Part shown: in pieces, positions 16,260 through 25,407 of the stretch | Numbering within the stretch: the first letter of the stretch is position 1 | Layout: every line of letters starts with the position of its first letter | Origin: Lachnospiraceae bacterium M18-1 | GTDB taxonomy: Bacteria > Bacillota > Clostridia > Lachnospirales > Lachnospiraceae | Length of the DNA stretch: 64,000 nt | NCBI GenBank assembly: GCA_000403295.2 | Contig: KE159612.1 | Location: 62,001-126,000, forward strand | Direction: 5' to 3' | Notes under the pieces: generated by a model | What the model was told of the DNA's origin: nothing | The model's database searches: none | What the model saw: the letters and a program-made list of their open reading frames with translations, nothing else | Translations under genes and position numbers: made by a program

Positions 16260-17930
16260 ATGAGATATAGAAAAGTAAAACGTATAATGGCAGCGGCGCT
16301 GGCAGGCTGTATGGTACTTTCTATGGCAGGCTGCGGCAAGGTAAAGATCAATGACGGCACATTCCGTCCGGTGGACGAGGCAACCCTGGAGTTTCCGCAG
16401 AAGGAAACCGTGACGCTGACCGGGCTGATCAGTTATCCGCCCAGCACGGAGTCAGAACCCAATAACAGGACGATCTTCAAGCGCCTCGAGGAACAGACCA
16501 ATGTGCATATTGACTGGACCGCCATCCCTAACGACCAGTGGGCGGATAAGATATCCCTGAATATGTCCGACCCGAACAAGCTGACTGATTTTGTTTTCAC
16601 GGCAGGCTTTTCAGACAGCAACCTGCTCAAGTACGGGGAGTTTGGCGCAATCATTCCGCTGGAAGAATATATCGACAACTATATGCCGAACTTGAAATCG
16701 GTGTTTGACAAATATCCGGAGTACAGGATCATGTGTACGGATGTAAACGGCCATATCTGGTCTCTGCCCTGGATCGAGCAGCTTGGTTCGGAAAAGACGG
16801 CGATCCAGACCATTGATAATATGAGCTTTATCAATAAGAAATGGATGGATTTTCTTGATCTGGAGATGCCGGAGACAGTCGATGAATTTGAAGAGGTTCT
16901 GATGGCGTTCCGCGACCATGCGTCAGAGCTTCAAGCAGAATTTAATATTGATGGTAATATCATCCCCATGTCGTGTATAATTAATGATGGCGGCCAGGAT
17001 CCGGCGATCCTGATCAATGGCTTTGGGGAAGGCTATGGCGACGCGGACAAGGCCAGACATATCGCGGTGACGGATGATCAGGAAGTCATCTGCGCCGCTG
17101 TGCAGGAAGGCTGGAAGAAAGGGATCGAATGGCTTCACAAGCTGTATGATGAAGGCTTGATCGACCCGGAGGCATTTACCCAGGAATGGTCCACCTATGT
17201 GGCGAAAGGAAAGTCAGGCCGTTACGGCGTATGCTTCAGCTGGGACGTAGGAAACATCGACAACCTGAAGGACTGGGTTCCGCTTCCGGCGCTGACGGCG
17301 GACACGAGAAATATAACTCCTACGAACGGCTCCTTTACCAGCGGATTTGAACGCGGACGCTGCGTGGTAACTTCTGTGGCGGAGAATCCGGCCCTGGTAT
17401 GCGCATGGCTGGATCAGATGTACGCGCCGATCCAGTCCCCGCAGAATAACTGGGGAACCTACGGGGAAGATGACGACTTTGATATCTTCGAGATGAGCAC
17501 CAACGACCAGGGGGGGGAGATGCTGAAACATGCTCCTTTGGGCGACGCCTCCCCGGTGGAGGTCCGGGAAGCCGAAGCTGTCGGCGGACCTCTCGCTGTT
17601 CTGGACGAGTATTATGATGTGTACGTGACCTGCCCGGATGACGCCCAGTACCGTCTGGACTGGATCAAGGATATCTACACGCCGGACATGCACACAAAAT
17701 ATGTGTATCCCAACCTTTTCATGAGCAGGGAGGACACCGAGACACTGTCGAACCTGCAGGCGGATATCGAGAAGACGATCAACAGGCATAAGGCGGACTG
17801 GATCATGAACGGATTTACGGACGCGGACTGGGAAAAATTCCTGGATGACCTGGATGCGTACGGGCTGGAGGAATACCTGGGATTATTCCAGAAATATCTG
17901 GATGCCTACAACGCGGAGATGGCAGAATAA
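16260..17930 (+). CDS. extracellular solute-binding lipoprotein (LplA/YtcQ type)
   Basis: 556 residues, which is long and typical for binding proteins that serve LplB/YtcP permeases. A signal peptide ends in the lipobox LSMAGC, so the mature protein is lipid-anchored at Cys24 outside the membrane. The mature part begins with a Glu/Asp-rich linker, then TVTLTGLISYPPSTESEPNN. The start follows AAAGGAGA. The next gene is a cytoplasmic GH32, making a fructan-derived oligosaccharide or sucrose-like ligand likely (inference). Confidence 0.92.
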   Translation: MRYRKVKRIMAAALAGCMVLSMAGCGKVKINDGTFRPVDEATLEFPQKETVTLTGLISYPPSTESEPNNRTIFKRLEEQTNVHIDWTAIPNDQWADKISLNMSDPNKLTDFVFTAGFSDSNLLKYGEFGAIIPLEEYIDNYMPNLKSVFDKYPEYRIMCTDVNGHIWSLPWIEQLGSEKTAIQTIDNMSFINKKWMDFLDLEMPETVDEFEEVLMAFRDHASELQAEFNIDGNIIPMSCIINDGGQDPAILINGFGEGYGDADKARHIAVTDDQEVICAAVQEGWKKGIEWLHKLYDEGLIDPEAFTQEWSTYVAKGKSGRYGVCFSWDVGNIDNLKDWVPLPALTADTRNITPTNGSFTSGFERGRCVVTSVAENPALVCAWLDQMYAPIQSPQNNWGTYGEDDDFDIFEMSTNDQGGEMLKHAPLGDASPVEVREAEAVGGPLAVLDEYYDVYVTCPDDAQYRLDWIKDIYTPDMHTKYVYPNLFMSREDTETLSNLQADIEKTINRHKADWIMNGFTDADWEKFLDDLDAYGLEEYLGLFQKYLDAYNAEMAE

Positions 17931-17971
17931 GTAAAAATGATTTATAATGTCATTATATGACGAAAGAGACA

Positions 17972-18065
17972 GGACAGCGGCTGCGGACGAGGCTGCGGCC
18001 TGCTGTCCAAGCATCTGGTCGGCATGAATTATACTGCGCGCCAGATAAATCTGCCGCACAGTATA
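17972..18065 (+). other. two stem-loops between binding-protein and GH32 genes
   Basis: GGACAGC (17972-17978) pairs with GCTGTCC (18002-18008). A second stem has TATACTG (18030-18036) with CAGTATA (18059-18065) and, inside it, CAGAT with ATCTG. No T run follows. Such hairpins often protect the upstream binding-protein message and keep the enzyme at a lower level. Confidence 0.6.
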
Positions 18066-18093
18066 CATATATATGATGAAAGGAAAATGAATT

Positions 18094-19581
18094 ATGACAA
18101 GTCAGACATTGAGAGAAGCAAGGAAGTATGAGGAAGCTTCCGAAAAAATGATCCAAAAAGAAGAAAGGCCTGATTTCCATTTATCTGTCCGTACCGGCTG
18201 GATGAATGACCCCAACGGATTTTCTTATTATAAAGGCAGGTATCACATGTTCTATCAGTATTACCCTTATGATACCAAATGGGGTCCCATGCACTGGGGG
18301 CATGCGGTGAGCACGGATCTGCTGCACTGGGACTACCTGCCCGCCGCGCTGGCGCCGGATGAGGCTTATGACAGGGACGGCTGTTTTTCCGGCAGCGCAA
18401 TCGAGCTTCCCGACGGCAGGCAGCTTCTGATGTATACCGGAGTGGTAAGGACACCCCAGTGGAACGGCGGGCACTGTGATATACAGACACAGTGCATTGC
18501 GGTGGGGGACGGTGTGGATTATGAGAAATGTGACTGCAACCCGGTCCTTGACAGCAGGGATCTGCCGGAAGGGTTCAGCAGAGAGGATTTCCGGGATCCG
18601 AAGATGTGGAAGGACGAGGACGGAAGGTACTGGTGTGTGGTCGGAAACCGCCCGGCGGACGGAAGCGGGCAGATCCTGCTTTTCTCCAGCGAGGATGCGT
18701 TCCGGTGGAAATATGAAAAGGTACTTGCGGAAAACCGGAACCGGATCGGAAAAATGTGGGAGTGTCCGGATTTCTTTGAACTGGACGGCAAATGGGTGCT
18801 GCTGACCAGTCCCCAGGATATGCTGCCCCAGGGCTTTGAATTTCACAACGGAAACGGAACGCTCTGCCTGATCGGAGAATATGACAGGAAGACGCTCACA
18901 TTTTCGGAGCAAAAGCAGCAGTCCATTGATTATGGGATTGACTTTTATGCTCCCCAGACCGTGCTGGCTCCGGACGGACGCAGGATCATGATGGGCTGGA
19001 TGCAGAACTGGGACACCAGTATGCCCCACTCTCCCTATCAGAAATGGTTCGGACAGATGAGCCTTCCGAGAGAGCTTTCTGTGAAAAACGGAAGGCTGTA
19101 CCAGAAGCCGGTCCGGGAACTGGATGACATGCGGAAAAATGAGGTGGCGCATTCCGATGTGATCCTGGAAAACGGCACCATCCATCTGGAAGGCGTCCGG
19201 GGACGGAGGATCGATATGGAATTGTCCATCCGTCCGGGAGATCCGGACAGCATTTACCGGAAATTTGCGGTGCGGTTTGCACAGAATGAGGAATATCAGA
19301 CCTCCTTAAGCTTCCGCCCCTATGAGTCGGTGCTGAAGATCGACCGGAAGTTTTCCGGCTCCCGCAGGGCGCTGATCCATCAGAGAAGATGTAAGATCAG
19401 CGGCCGGGAGGAGGAGCTGAAGCTGAGGATCATCCTGGACCGGTTCAGCGCAGAGGTCTTTGTCAATGACGGGGAGCAGGTGATGACGGCGACCTTCTAC
19501 ACAGATCCTGCGGCAGACGGGATTTCCTTCTTTGCGGACGGCAAGGTCAGGATGGATGTTGTGAAGTATGATCTGGTCTAA
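18094..19581 (+). CDS. glycoside hydrolase family 32 (cytoplasmic beta-fructosidase/sucrase)
   Basis: 495 residues. The five-bladed propeller carries the catalytic triad: nucleophile D39 in WMNDPNG, transition-state stabiliser D168 in FRDPKMW and acid/base E223 in WECPDFF. A C-terminal beta-sandwich (about 350-495) includes RIILDRFSAEVFVNDGEQ. There is no signal peptide, so it acts inside on an imported or phosphorylated fructoside. It sits after the LplB-type importer, which indicates hydrolysis of short beta-fructosides. Its last bases overlap or abut an ABC-2 permease gene, an odd neighbour for a sugar enzyme. Confidence 0.95.
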   Translation: MTSQTLREARKYEEASEKMIQKEERPDFHLSVRTGWMNDPNGFSYYKGRYHMFYQYYPYDTKWGPMHWGHAVSTDLLHWDYLPAALAPDEAYDRDGCFSGSAIELPDGRQLLMYTGVVRTPQWNGGHCDIQTQCIAVGDGVDYEKCDCNPVLDSRDLPEGFSREDFRDPKMWKDEDGRYWCVVGNRPADGSGQILLFSSEDAFRWKYEKVLAENRNRIGKMWECPDFFELDGKWVLLTSPQDMLPQGFEFHNGNGTLCLIGEYDRKTLTFSEQKQQSIDYGIDFYAPQTVLAPDGRRIMMGWMQNWDTSMPHSPYQKWFGQMSLPRELSVKNGRLYQKPVRELDDMRKNEVAHSDVILENGTIHLEGVRGRRIDMELSIRPGDPDSIYRKFAVRFAQNEEYQTSLSFRPYESVLKIDRKFSGSRRALIHQRRCKISGREEELKLRIILDRFSAEVFVNDGEQVMTATFYTDPAADGISFFADGKVRMDVVKYDLV

Positions 19582-19582
19582 A

Positions 19583-20374
19583 ATGAAAGCTTATTTATTT
19601 GTTGCAAAGGTGCGGATCCAGTCTGCCCTGGCTTACCGGTTCAACGTCATCTCCACCATATCCATTCAGTGTCTGCTCATGTTCGCCATGGCCTGCTTCT
19701 GGAAGGCGGCCTATGGCGGGACGGGAAATGTCTCAGGAGTAGGGGAACGGGAGATGCTTACCTACACGACGATTTCTGTGATCATGGGAAATCTGCTGAC
19801 CATGGGCGTGGAGGGCCGGATCGAGAGCAGTGTCCGATCCGGCAGCGTGGCGCTTGACATGTTAAAGCCTGTGAATATCTATGGGATCTATCTGGCGGAG
19901 GATCTGGGCGATATGGCTGTTGCTTTTTTCCAGACCGCCGTCCCGCTGTTCCTTATCGGCTCCGCCTTGTTCGGCCTGCCGGCTCCGGCATCTTCTGTCC
20001 ACGTCATACTTTTCCTCGTAAGCTTTGCGGTCGGGTATCTCATCAACTGGATGCTGGCTGCTCTTTTGGGGATGTGCGCCTTCAAGACGATCGTCATGGG
20101 GCCCATAAGAAATGTAAAGGGATTCGTTATGAAGCTGCTTTCCGGCAGCGTCATCCCTCTTTGGTTTTTCCCGGATGGAGTTCGGGTAGTTCTGGAGTGT
20201 CTGCCTTTTGTAAATATCTACCAGCTTCCCCTTGGGATTTATATCGGGCGTTATACATTTGGAGAAATGCTCCTGCGCACTGTGCTGCAGCTGTTTTGGT
20301 GCGCGGCGCTGTGGCTGATATTTCATGCGGTGCAGAAAAAGGCGGCTGCGGCCGTCCTGATCCAAGGAGGGTGA
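19583..20374 (+). CDS. ABC-2 type permease (DUF990 family), first subunit
   Basis: 263 residues, six membrane helices. The opening MKAYLFVAKVRIQSALAYRFN is like other DUF990 (PF06182) permeases, and SSVRSGSVALDMLKPVNI is a family mark. I chose 19583 because of its likeness to relatives and the TAAAATG link to the GH32 stop; an in-frame ATG at 19568 would overlap GH32 by 14 bases. Neither has a good ribosome site, so re-initiation after GH32 is likely. With the genes at 20380 and 21286 it makes a complete ABC-2 transporter. The substrate of this group is largely unknown. Confidence 0.88.
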   Translation: MKAYLFVAKVRIQSALAYRFNVISTISIQCLLMFAMACFWKAAYGGTGNVSGVGEREMLTYTTISVIMGNLLTMGVEGRIESSVRSGSVALDMLKPVNIYGIYLAEDLGDMAVAFFQTAVPLFLIGSALFGLPAPASSVHVILFLVSFAVGYLINWMLAALLGMCAFKTIVMGPIRNVKGFVMKLLSGSVIPLWFFPDGVRVVLECLPFVNIYQLPLGIYIGRYTFGEMLLRTVLQLFWCAALWLIFHAVQKKAAAAVLIQGG

Positions 20375-20379
20375 TGAGT

Positions 20380-21189
20380 ATGAAAAAAATAAAATATTAC
20401 GCTTCTGTGGCGGCCGCATTGACAAGGCAATCCATCCAGTCCCGGCTGGAATACCCGTTTATGCTGATCGGCCATGTGCTGGCCAACTGCGTGCAGTGGG
20501 TGGTGGGATTCGCCACCATCAAGTTCGTGGTGGATTCCTTTGGCAGCCTGGGCGGCTGGGGATATGAAAGCCTGGCATTCCTGTACGGCATGTCCGTGCT
20601 GAGCCATGGGCTGGCAGTGGTGTTTTTTATCCAGACATGGTACATGCCCTACTGCGTGGTAGAGGGAGAGTATGACATGTTTTTACTGCGGCCCATGGGA
20701 GTGCTGTTTCAGTTTCTGTTCGAGGATTTCAATCTGATCGGCATCACCGACATGATCCCCGGGCTGATGGTATTTTTCTATGGGTGCGCAAAGGTGCATC
20801 TGGAAGTAAACGCCGCGAACATTGCTCTGATCTTGTTTACACTGGCCGGCGGAACCTTGATCCGGGGCGCGGTGTGGATCTTCTGCGGCTCCCTCTCGTT
20901 CTGGACGAAGAGTACGGCAAATTTTACGGATATGGTGGGAGCGCTTTTTGAACGGGTGTCCATGTATCCGCTTACTATATATCCGAAATGGACGCAGGCG
21001 CTGTTCACATTCCTTCTGCCCCTGGCGTGGATCACTTTCTATCCGGTTAAAGACATTCTGGAAATGGAGGGGAGCGTCATTCCGGTTCCTATGGCAGTCA
21101 TCGGCCTGGGGGTGGGCGCGGTCATGTTCGCCCTGAGCTGCGGACTGTTTCGGATCGGAATGCGCAGATATGAGAGCGCCGGGAGCTGA
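20380..21189 (+). CDS. ABC-2 type permease (DUF990 family), second subunit
   Basis: 269 residues, six membrane helices, with LRPMGVLFQFLFEDFNL and a PLAWITFYPVKDIL stretch usual for the second DUF990 subunit. AAGGAGG (20364-20370) is nine bases before the ATG at 20380; another ATG at 20374 overlaps the previous stop but is too close to the ribosome site. The frame is open far upstream (to 20074), but that part is antisense noise to the first permease. Confidence 0.88.
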   Translation: MKKIKYYASVAAALTRQSIQSRLEYPFMLIGHVLANCVQWVVGFATIKFVVDSFGSLGGWGYESLAFLYGMSVLSHGLAVVFFIQTWYMPYCVVEGEYDMFLLRPMGVLFQFLFEDFNLIGITDMIPGLMVFFYGCAKVHLEVNAANIALILFTLAGGTLIRGAVWIFCGSLSFWTKSTANFTDMVGALFERVSMYPLTIYPKWTQALFTFLLPLAWITFYPVKDILEMEGSVIPVPMAVIGLGVGAVMFALSCGLFRIGMRRYESAGS

Positions 21190-21285
21190 GGAACTGCTAA
21201 GGAACTGTATGGAAATAACTTGCCGCATTGCGCGGCTCCTGAGAGTTTCCGAGAGTGTTTCCTAAGACATGGAGGAGAAATTTTC

Positions 21286-22269
21286 ATGAATATTATAGAA
21301 GTCAGCCATTTGGTAAAGGAATACAAGAAGATCAAAAAAGAGAGGGGACTGTACGGAGCGGTGAAAAATCTGTTTGTGCAGGACGTACAGTATGTAAGGG
21401 CTGTGGATGATATTTCCTTTGAGGTGGAAAAAGGGGATATTGTGGCTTACATCGGCCCCAACGGCGCGGGAAAAAGTACCACGGTGAAGATGCTCTCCGG
21501 TATTCTGCAGCCCACCGCGGGAGAGATTCTGATTGACGGCATTTCTCCGCAGAAGGACCGCAGGCGGGTGGTTAGGAACCTGGGCGTTGTATTCGGGCAG
21601 CGCAGCCAGCTCAACTGGAACCTGCGTCTGGGCGAGACCTTCGACCTGCTCAAAAGGATCTACCAGATTGAGGATGGGCTTTATGACAGGAACCTGAGGA
21701 TGCTGGATGAGATCTTTCGATTCAGTGAATTTATCGACACTCCGGTGCGCCAGCTTTCCCTGGGACAGCGGATGAGAGGGGACCTGGCGGCGGCAATGCT
21801 CCACTCCCCGCAGATCTTATTCCTGGATGAACCGACCATCGGCCTGGACGTAGAGGCAAAATATTCTGTCCGAAAGTTCATCAGGGAGATCAACCAGCGC
21901 AGCGGGACGACCATCATCCTGACCACCCATGACCTGGGGGATGTCCAGGAGCTGTGCAGGCGGCTGATCATCATCAATGAGGGAAAGATCATCGAGGATG
22001 GCTCACTGGACAGTCTGGTGGATCGGATCGCGCCCTATCGGCAGCTTGTGATCGACTTTTATCATCCCGCCGTTATCCGGCACCCGAAAGCGGAGCTGGT
22101 GTCCGTGGAGGAAGCCAGGGCTGTGTACAAATTCAAAAAGGACGAGATCACCGCGGCCCGCCTGATCGAGGATATTTCCCATACCGCGCCGATCAAGGAG
22201 GTAGGGCTTAAGGAGGCCAGGATTGATGATATCATAAGGACGGCATATTCTGGAAACGTTCCTCAATAA
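21286..22269 (+). CDS. ABC-2 transporter ATP-binding protein
   Basis: 327 residues. Walker A is GPNGAGKST (57-65), the signature is LSLGQRMRGDLAAAML (157-172) and Walker B is ILFLDEPTIGLD. A 30-residue insertion after the first strand (KKIKKERGLYGAVKNLFVQ) is characteristic of ATPases paired with DUF990 permeases. It starts at 21286 behind GGAGGAG. The C-terminal 80 residues form the extra domain common to ABC-2 ATPases. Export of an unknown lipid, glycan or toxic compound is the usual guess for this group. Confidence 0.92.
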   Translation: MNIIEVSHLVKEYKKIKKERGLYGAVKNLFVQDVQYVRAVDDISFEVEKGDIVAYIGPNGAGKSTTVKMLSGILQPTAGEILIDGISPQKDRRRVVRNLGVVFGQRSQLNWNLRLGETFDLLKRIYQIEDGLYDRNLRMLDEIFRFSEFIDTPVRQLSLGQRMRGDLAAAMLHSPQILFLDEPTIGLDVEAKYSVRKFIREINQRSGTTIILTTHDLGDVQELCRRLIIINEGKIIEDGSLDSLVDRIAPYRQLVIDFYHPAVIRHPKAELVSVEEARAVYKFKKDEITAARLIEDISHTAPIKEVGLKEARIDDIIRTAYSGNVPQ

Positions 22270-22560
22270 AAATACTTACGGCCAAATATTCCGGCACTTA
22301 GTCTGGCAGCGGCTGAATTCTTTGGAGCGGACAATCGTGTAAGGTAGTCATGTTCACCATTGTAGTGTGTGACTGACCGGATGCCCGGCAGCGGGGGACA
22401 GTGAATACAGCTCCTTATCCCCCGAGGACATCCTGTTTTGGCCATACGGCCGTTTCATAAAGCATCTTCTAAGGAACGATTATAGCCCCCATGCATACCC
22501 TTGTAAAGCGGAAAAATGACTGTTGGCAATTCTAACTGGCGCCCTGCAACGGCGGCTGGT
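22270..22560. other. 291-bp gap without a recognised gene
   Basis: It contains a GGGGGA (22393-22398)/TCCCCC (22418-22423) dyad and short frames on the minus strand, but no ribosome-bound start, promoter or recognisable protein. The dense stop-poor minus-strand stretch could be a decayed gene end, which I cannot identify. Confidence 0.4.
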
Positions 22561-23151
22561 TTACATCAATGACGCCATAGCGAACTCATCCAGACCGCCC
22601 TGCTCCTTTTCCTGGCCGGACTCTTGCGGAACCTGGCTCATACGGGCTTCGGCTTTGCTGATCAAGGCTTCCACCTTGGCAATCTCTGATTCATCGCACC
22701 AGCCCTTTTCCAGACCGGCTTTGCAGTCGGAAAGATCCTTTTGCAGCAGCGACAGCACCTGCTGGAGCTGCCCACGGCTTTTTGCCGCCGCGATCTGTCT
22801 CATCCGTTTTCCCACGTTGACGGCGACCTTGCCGCCTTGCTCCTCGGAGACCTCCGGGTCGTCCTGCTTTTCAGCGATTTCCGTTTCCTCCTGCTCCTTT
22901 GACGCACTCTGTTTTTCCCGCGCTTCTATGCCGGAGCCGGCCTGCTCCCGCGCTTCCTGTTCCAGCACCGCGGCCAGCCGGCCTTCGGGTGAGATTTCCA
23001 GATCGTCTTCCCTCAGATCCGGATACGTTTTCTCTGTTGTTTCCGTGCGTGATCCCTTTTCCTCTTTCTCGGCCTTTTCCAATTTTTTGATATCAAAAAA
23101 TTTCTCATTGACCGGATTTCTATAAATATTGTTTCGTCCTGAAATATACAT
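22561..23151 (-). CDS. coiled-coil hypothetical protein
   Basis: 196 residues, highly charged, with no signal peptide or membrane helix. The N-terminus (MYISGRNNIYRNPVNEKFFDIKKL) is followed by a Glu/Lys/Gln-rich low-complexity middle and an alpha-helical C-terminal block with NVGKRMRQIAAAKSRGQLQQV and CKAGLEKGWCDESEIAKVEA. The start at 23151 has AGGAGG about eight bases upstream, which supports it as a real gene. I recognise the look of a conserved clostridial hypothetical protein but know no function. It stands alone between the ABC-2 genes and an AgrC-like system on the same strand. Confidence 0.75.
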   Translation of the reverse strand: MYISGRNNIYRNPVNEKFFDIKKLEKAEKEEKGSRTETTEKTYPDLREDDLEISPEGRLAAVLEQEAREQAGSGIEAREKQSASKEQEETEIAEKQDDPEVSEEQGGKVAVNVGKRMRQIAAAKSRGQLQQVLSLLQKDLSDCKAGLEKGWCDESEIAKVEALISKAEARMSQVPQESGQEKEQGGLDEFAMASLM

Positions 23152-23203
23152 TAGACCATCCTCCTATTTTTGCGGGCGCTTCCGGAGACTCCCCTGCACC
23201 CAT

Positions 23204-24679
23204 TTATGACTTTTCCTGAACCATGACCGTAACACGAAAGACCTGGTTCTCCGGACAGACCTCCATCTCTCCCATATATTTCTCCGCGATCCGCCGCACG
23301 TTGGTCAGGCCGATGCCATGCATGGACACATCCGTTTTTTTATCCGTGACAGGCAGGCCGTCCGCTCCAAATACCAGATCTCCCACAAAAGAATTTTTCA
23401 CCTCGATCAGAAGAAAGCGCCCTTTCCGCCTCCCCGCCAGGGAGATAAAACGCTCCCCTTCCGATACCTTTTCGCAGGCCTCCAGCGCGTTTTGAAGCAG
23501 ATTTTGAAGAACGATCCCCACATCAAACGCGTCAAAGCTTCCGGAATCCGGATAGTGAAAATCTGTCCGGAAAGGAATCCCCTGTTCCTCGCATTGCTGC
23601 CTCTTATCATTAATGATCACATCCGTGATCGGATTTCCTGTACGAAGTGTCAGCTCAAAGCCGCTCATACTCTCGTCCATCCGAAAAATGTAATCCTCCG
23701 CACAGGCGTATTCTCCGTTATGGAGCATTCCTTTGATATTGTTTAGATGCCCGCGTGTTTCATGCCTGATCCGCCGTATCTGGCTGTAAAACTGCTCCGC
23801 CTCCTGGATCCGCGCCCGGATTGCCTGAACCTGCTGGCGCTCCACGAAAGCGGCGGCCTGTTCTTCCCGAAGCGCGGCCATTTCCTGCTGGAACAGGATG
23901 GTCAGATAACCTCCCATGTAAAACAGCAGGGCAAGCAGCGGCACAACCGCCAGAAATACCGGATGCCGTTCATAAAGCTGAAGCAGCCGGCCATCCTTAA
24001 TCTCATATAGAAGCCGGGCGATCATCTGCCCAAATAAGATTCCCGCGGCCGGGATCAGGCTCATATAGCACAGCCCCGGCAGGCCTGACGGCAGGAACTC
24101 TCCCGGCACATCAGGAAATCGGCCGCTGCTGCTGTGCTCCGACATATCAGAATACACGCTGCTGCTGTGCTCCATCGAAAATGTACATCCCGGCGTCCGG
24201 CTTTTTATTCGGCGCAGAAGGGCATAGAGCATAATGATAAACAAAACGAGATGTGAGAGAAGGAGCAGTGTCAGCAGGACCGCGGCGCGTAAGTAAACGG
24301 CCTCCGGGGGTTCCACTGGCTCAGGGACAATTTCTTCTCCTATGAAAAACAGGCTTTCTACCATCAAACCGCTGGAAATCTTGGCATTCCAGTAAAGCAG
24401 CCCCAGAAGAAAGGCCATATTTTTTCCCAGCCCCAGAGCCTTCGATGCTGCCGTCAAGAACAGGAGCAGTACCAGGATAAACGAACCCTGCGGGGCGGCG
24501 ATCCGGCTCAAAAACAAAGACGCCGAAAGGTATAAGCAAAAGACGGCCGCGCCCTTTTTCCGCCGATGCTCCCGCTCCCCCATAAAGGGGCATAAAAACA
24601 AAGTCAGACAGACTGCGTACAGCAGTTCCGCTCCGACGGCATAAGCCTGATGAAAGATCTGAAATCCTGTTTCGCTCAT
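23204..24679 (-). CDS. AgrC-like sensor histidine kinase (GHKL)
   Basis: 491 residues. The N-terminal half has about six membrane helices; a coiled linker (near 265-300) leads to a His box, RRIRHETRGHLNNIKGML, and a GHKL-type ATPase domain (VGIVLQNLLQNALEACEKV, GIGLTNVRRIAEKYMG). This is the AgrC/BlpH class that usually senses peptides outside the cell. Its start overlaps the LytTR regulator gene by four bases. No peptide precursor or AgrB protease is visible nearby, so the signal is unknown. Confidence 0.92.
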   Translation of the reverse strand: MSETGFQIFHQAYAVGAELLYAVCLTLFLCPFMGEREHRRKKGAAVFCLYLSASLFLSRIAAPQGSFILVLLLFLTAASKALGLGKNMAFLLGLLYWNAKISSGLMVESLFFIGEEIVPEPVEPPEAVYLRAAVLLTLLLLSHLVLFIIMLYALLRRIKSRTPGCTFSMEHSSSVYSDMSEHSSSGRFPDVPGEFLPSGLPGLCYMSLIPAAGILFGQMIARLLYEIKDGRLLQLYERHPVFLAVVPLLALLFYMGGYLTILFQQEMAALREEQAAAFVERQQVQAIRARIQEAEQFYSQIRRIRHETRGHLNNIKGMLHNGEYACAEDYIFRMDESMSGFELTLRTGNPITDVIINDKRQQCEEQGIPFRTDFHYPDSGSFDAFDVGIVLQNLLQNALEACEKVSEGERFISLAGRRKGRFLLIEVKNSFVGDLVFGADGLPVTDKKTDVSMHGIGLTNVRRIAEKYMGEMEVCPENQVFRVTVMVQEKS

Positions 24680-25407
24680 AGGCCGGCTCCTTTTTTCAGA
24701 AAGCGGAGATACGCTTTTGCAAAATCCGGATACTTATACTTGGAGAGCAGCAGCTTTTCTCCATTTGTTAAGGCTACCTCCGTTTTGCTGTACCCACTCA
24801 CATAGGAGAGATTGACCAGATACCCTTTGTGGATTCGGAAAAAATGTTCCTGCAGTTCCAGTTCCAGATCCCGGATTTTCATGTAGCAGGCAAATTCCCC
24901 GTCCTTCATATGCAGGATGGCCTTATGGTTGCTGCTCTCGATGTAATAAATATTGTCCAATGGAACGATCTTATTTGTACCGGCAAACCGGAGCACGAGC
25001 GGGCGGGCTGTCTGCGGAGTTTTCCGCCCGGCCATGACCTGCTCAGCCGCGCGGGCGAAGACCCCGGCAAACTTCCCTTCGTCCACAGGCTTTACCAGAT
25101 AGTGGAAGGCCCCTACGTCAAAAGCGTCAAATACATACTGCTCATAGCCGGTCACAAAAATGATCACCGGCTGTACCGCCGCCCCCTGTTCCCGGATCCT
25201 TCGGGCCAGAGTCATCCCGTCTGATCCGGAACCGTCCGGATCCAGCGCGATGTCCAGAAAAAGGATATCGATTTCCTTCTGATCCGCAAGATATTCATCC
25301 GCAGAAGCATATTCCGCGATCCCGCATGGAAAGGGCTGCGCCTGAATCAGTGACGAGAGGTAGGCGCGGGTCTTGGGCTCATCATCACAAATCGCTGTTC
25401 TTATCAT
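24676..25407 (-). CDS. LytTR-family response regulator
   Basis: 243 residues. The receiver domain has D8/D9, phospho-acceptor D52 (ILFLDIALD) and K106 in LVKPVD. A LytTR DNA-binding domain spans about 137-238 (YYIESSNHKAIL, FFRIHKGYLVNLSYV). It is the partner of the AgrC-like kinase it overlaps. LytTR regulators bind pairs of short direct repeats upstream of their targets; I could not pick out convincing pairs in this window. Confidence 0.93.
   Translation of the reverse strand: MIRTAICDDEPKTRAYLSSLIQAQPFPCGIAEYASADEYLADQKEIDILFLDIALDPDGSGSDGMTLARRIREQGAAVQPVIIFVTGYEQYVFDAFDVGAFHYLVKPVDEGKFAGVFARAAEQVMAGRKTPQTARPLVLRFAGTNKIVPLDNIYYIESSNHKAILHMKDGEFACYMKIRDLELELQEHFFRIHKGYLVNLSYVSGYSKTEVALTNGEKLLLSKYKYPDFAKAYLRFLKKGAGL

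Noticed and set aside
22263..22445. 60-residue minus-strand frame in the gap after the ABC-2 ATPase
   Set aside because: It overlaps the ATPase stop, has no ribosome site, and I recognise nothing in it; possibly part of a decayed gene but unsupported.
23204..25407. Complete agr-type quorum-sensing locus
   Set aside because: Kinase and LytTR regulator are present, but no AgrB-like protease or AgrD-like peptide gene is visible within several kilobases.
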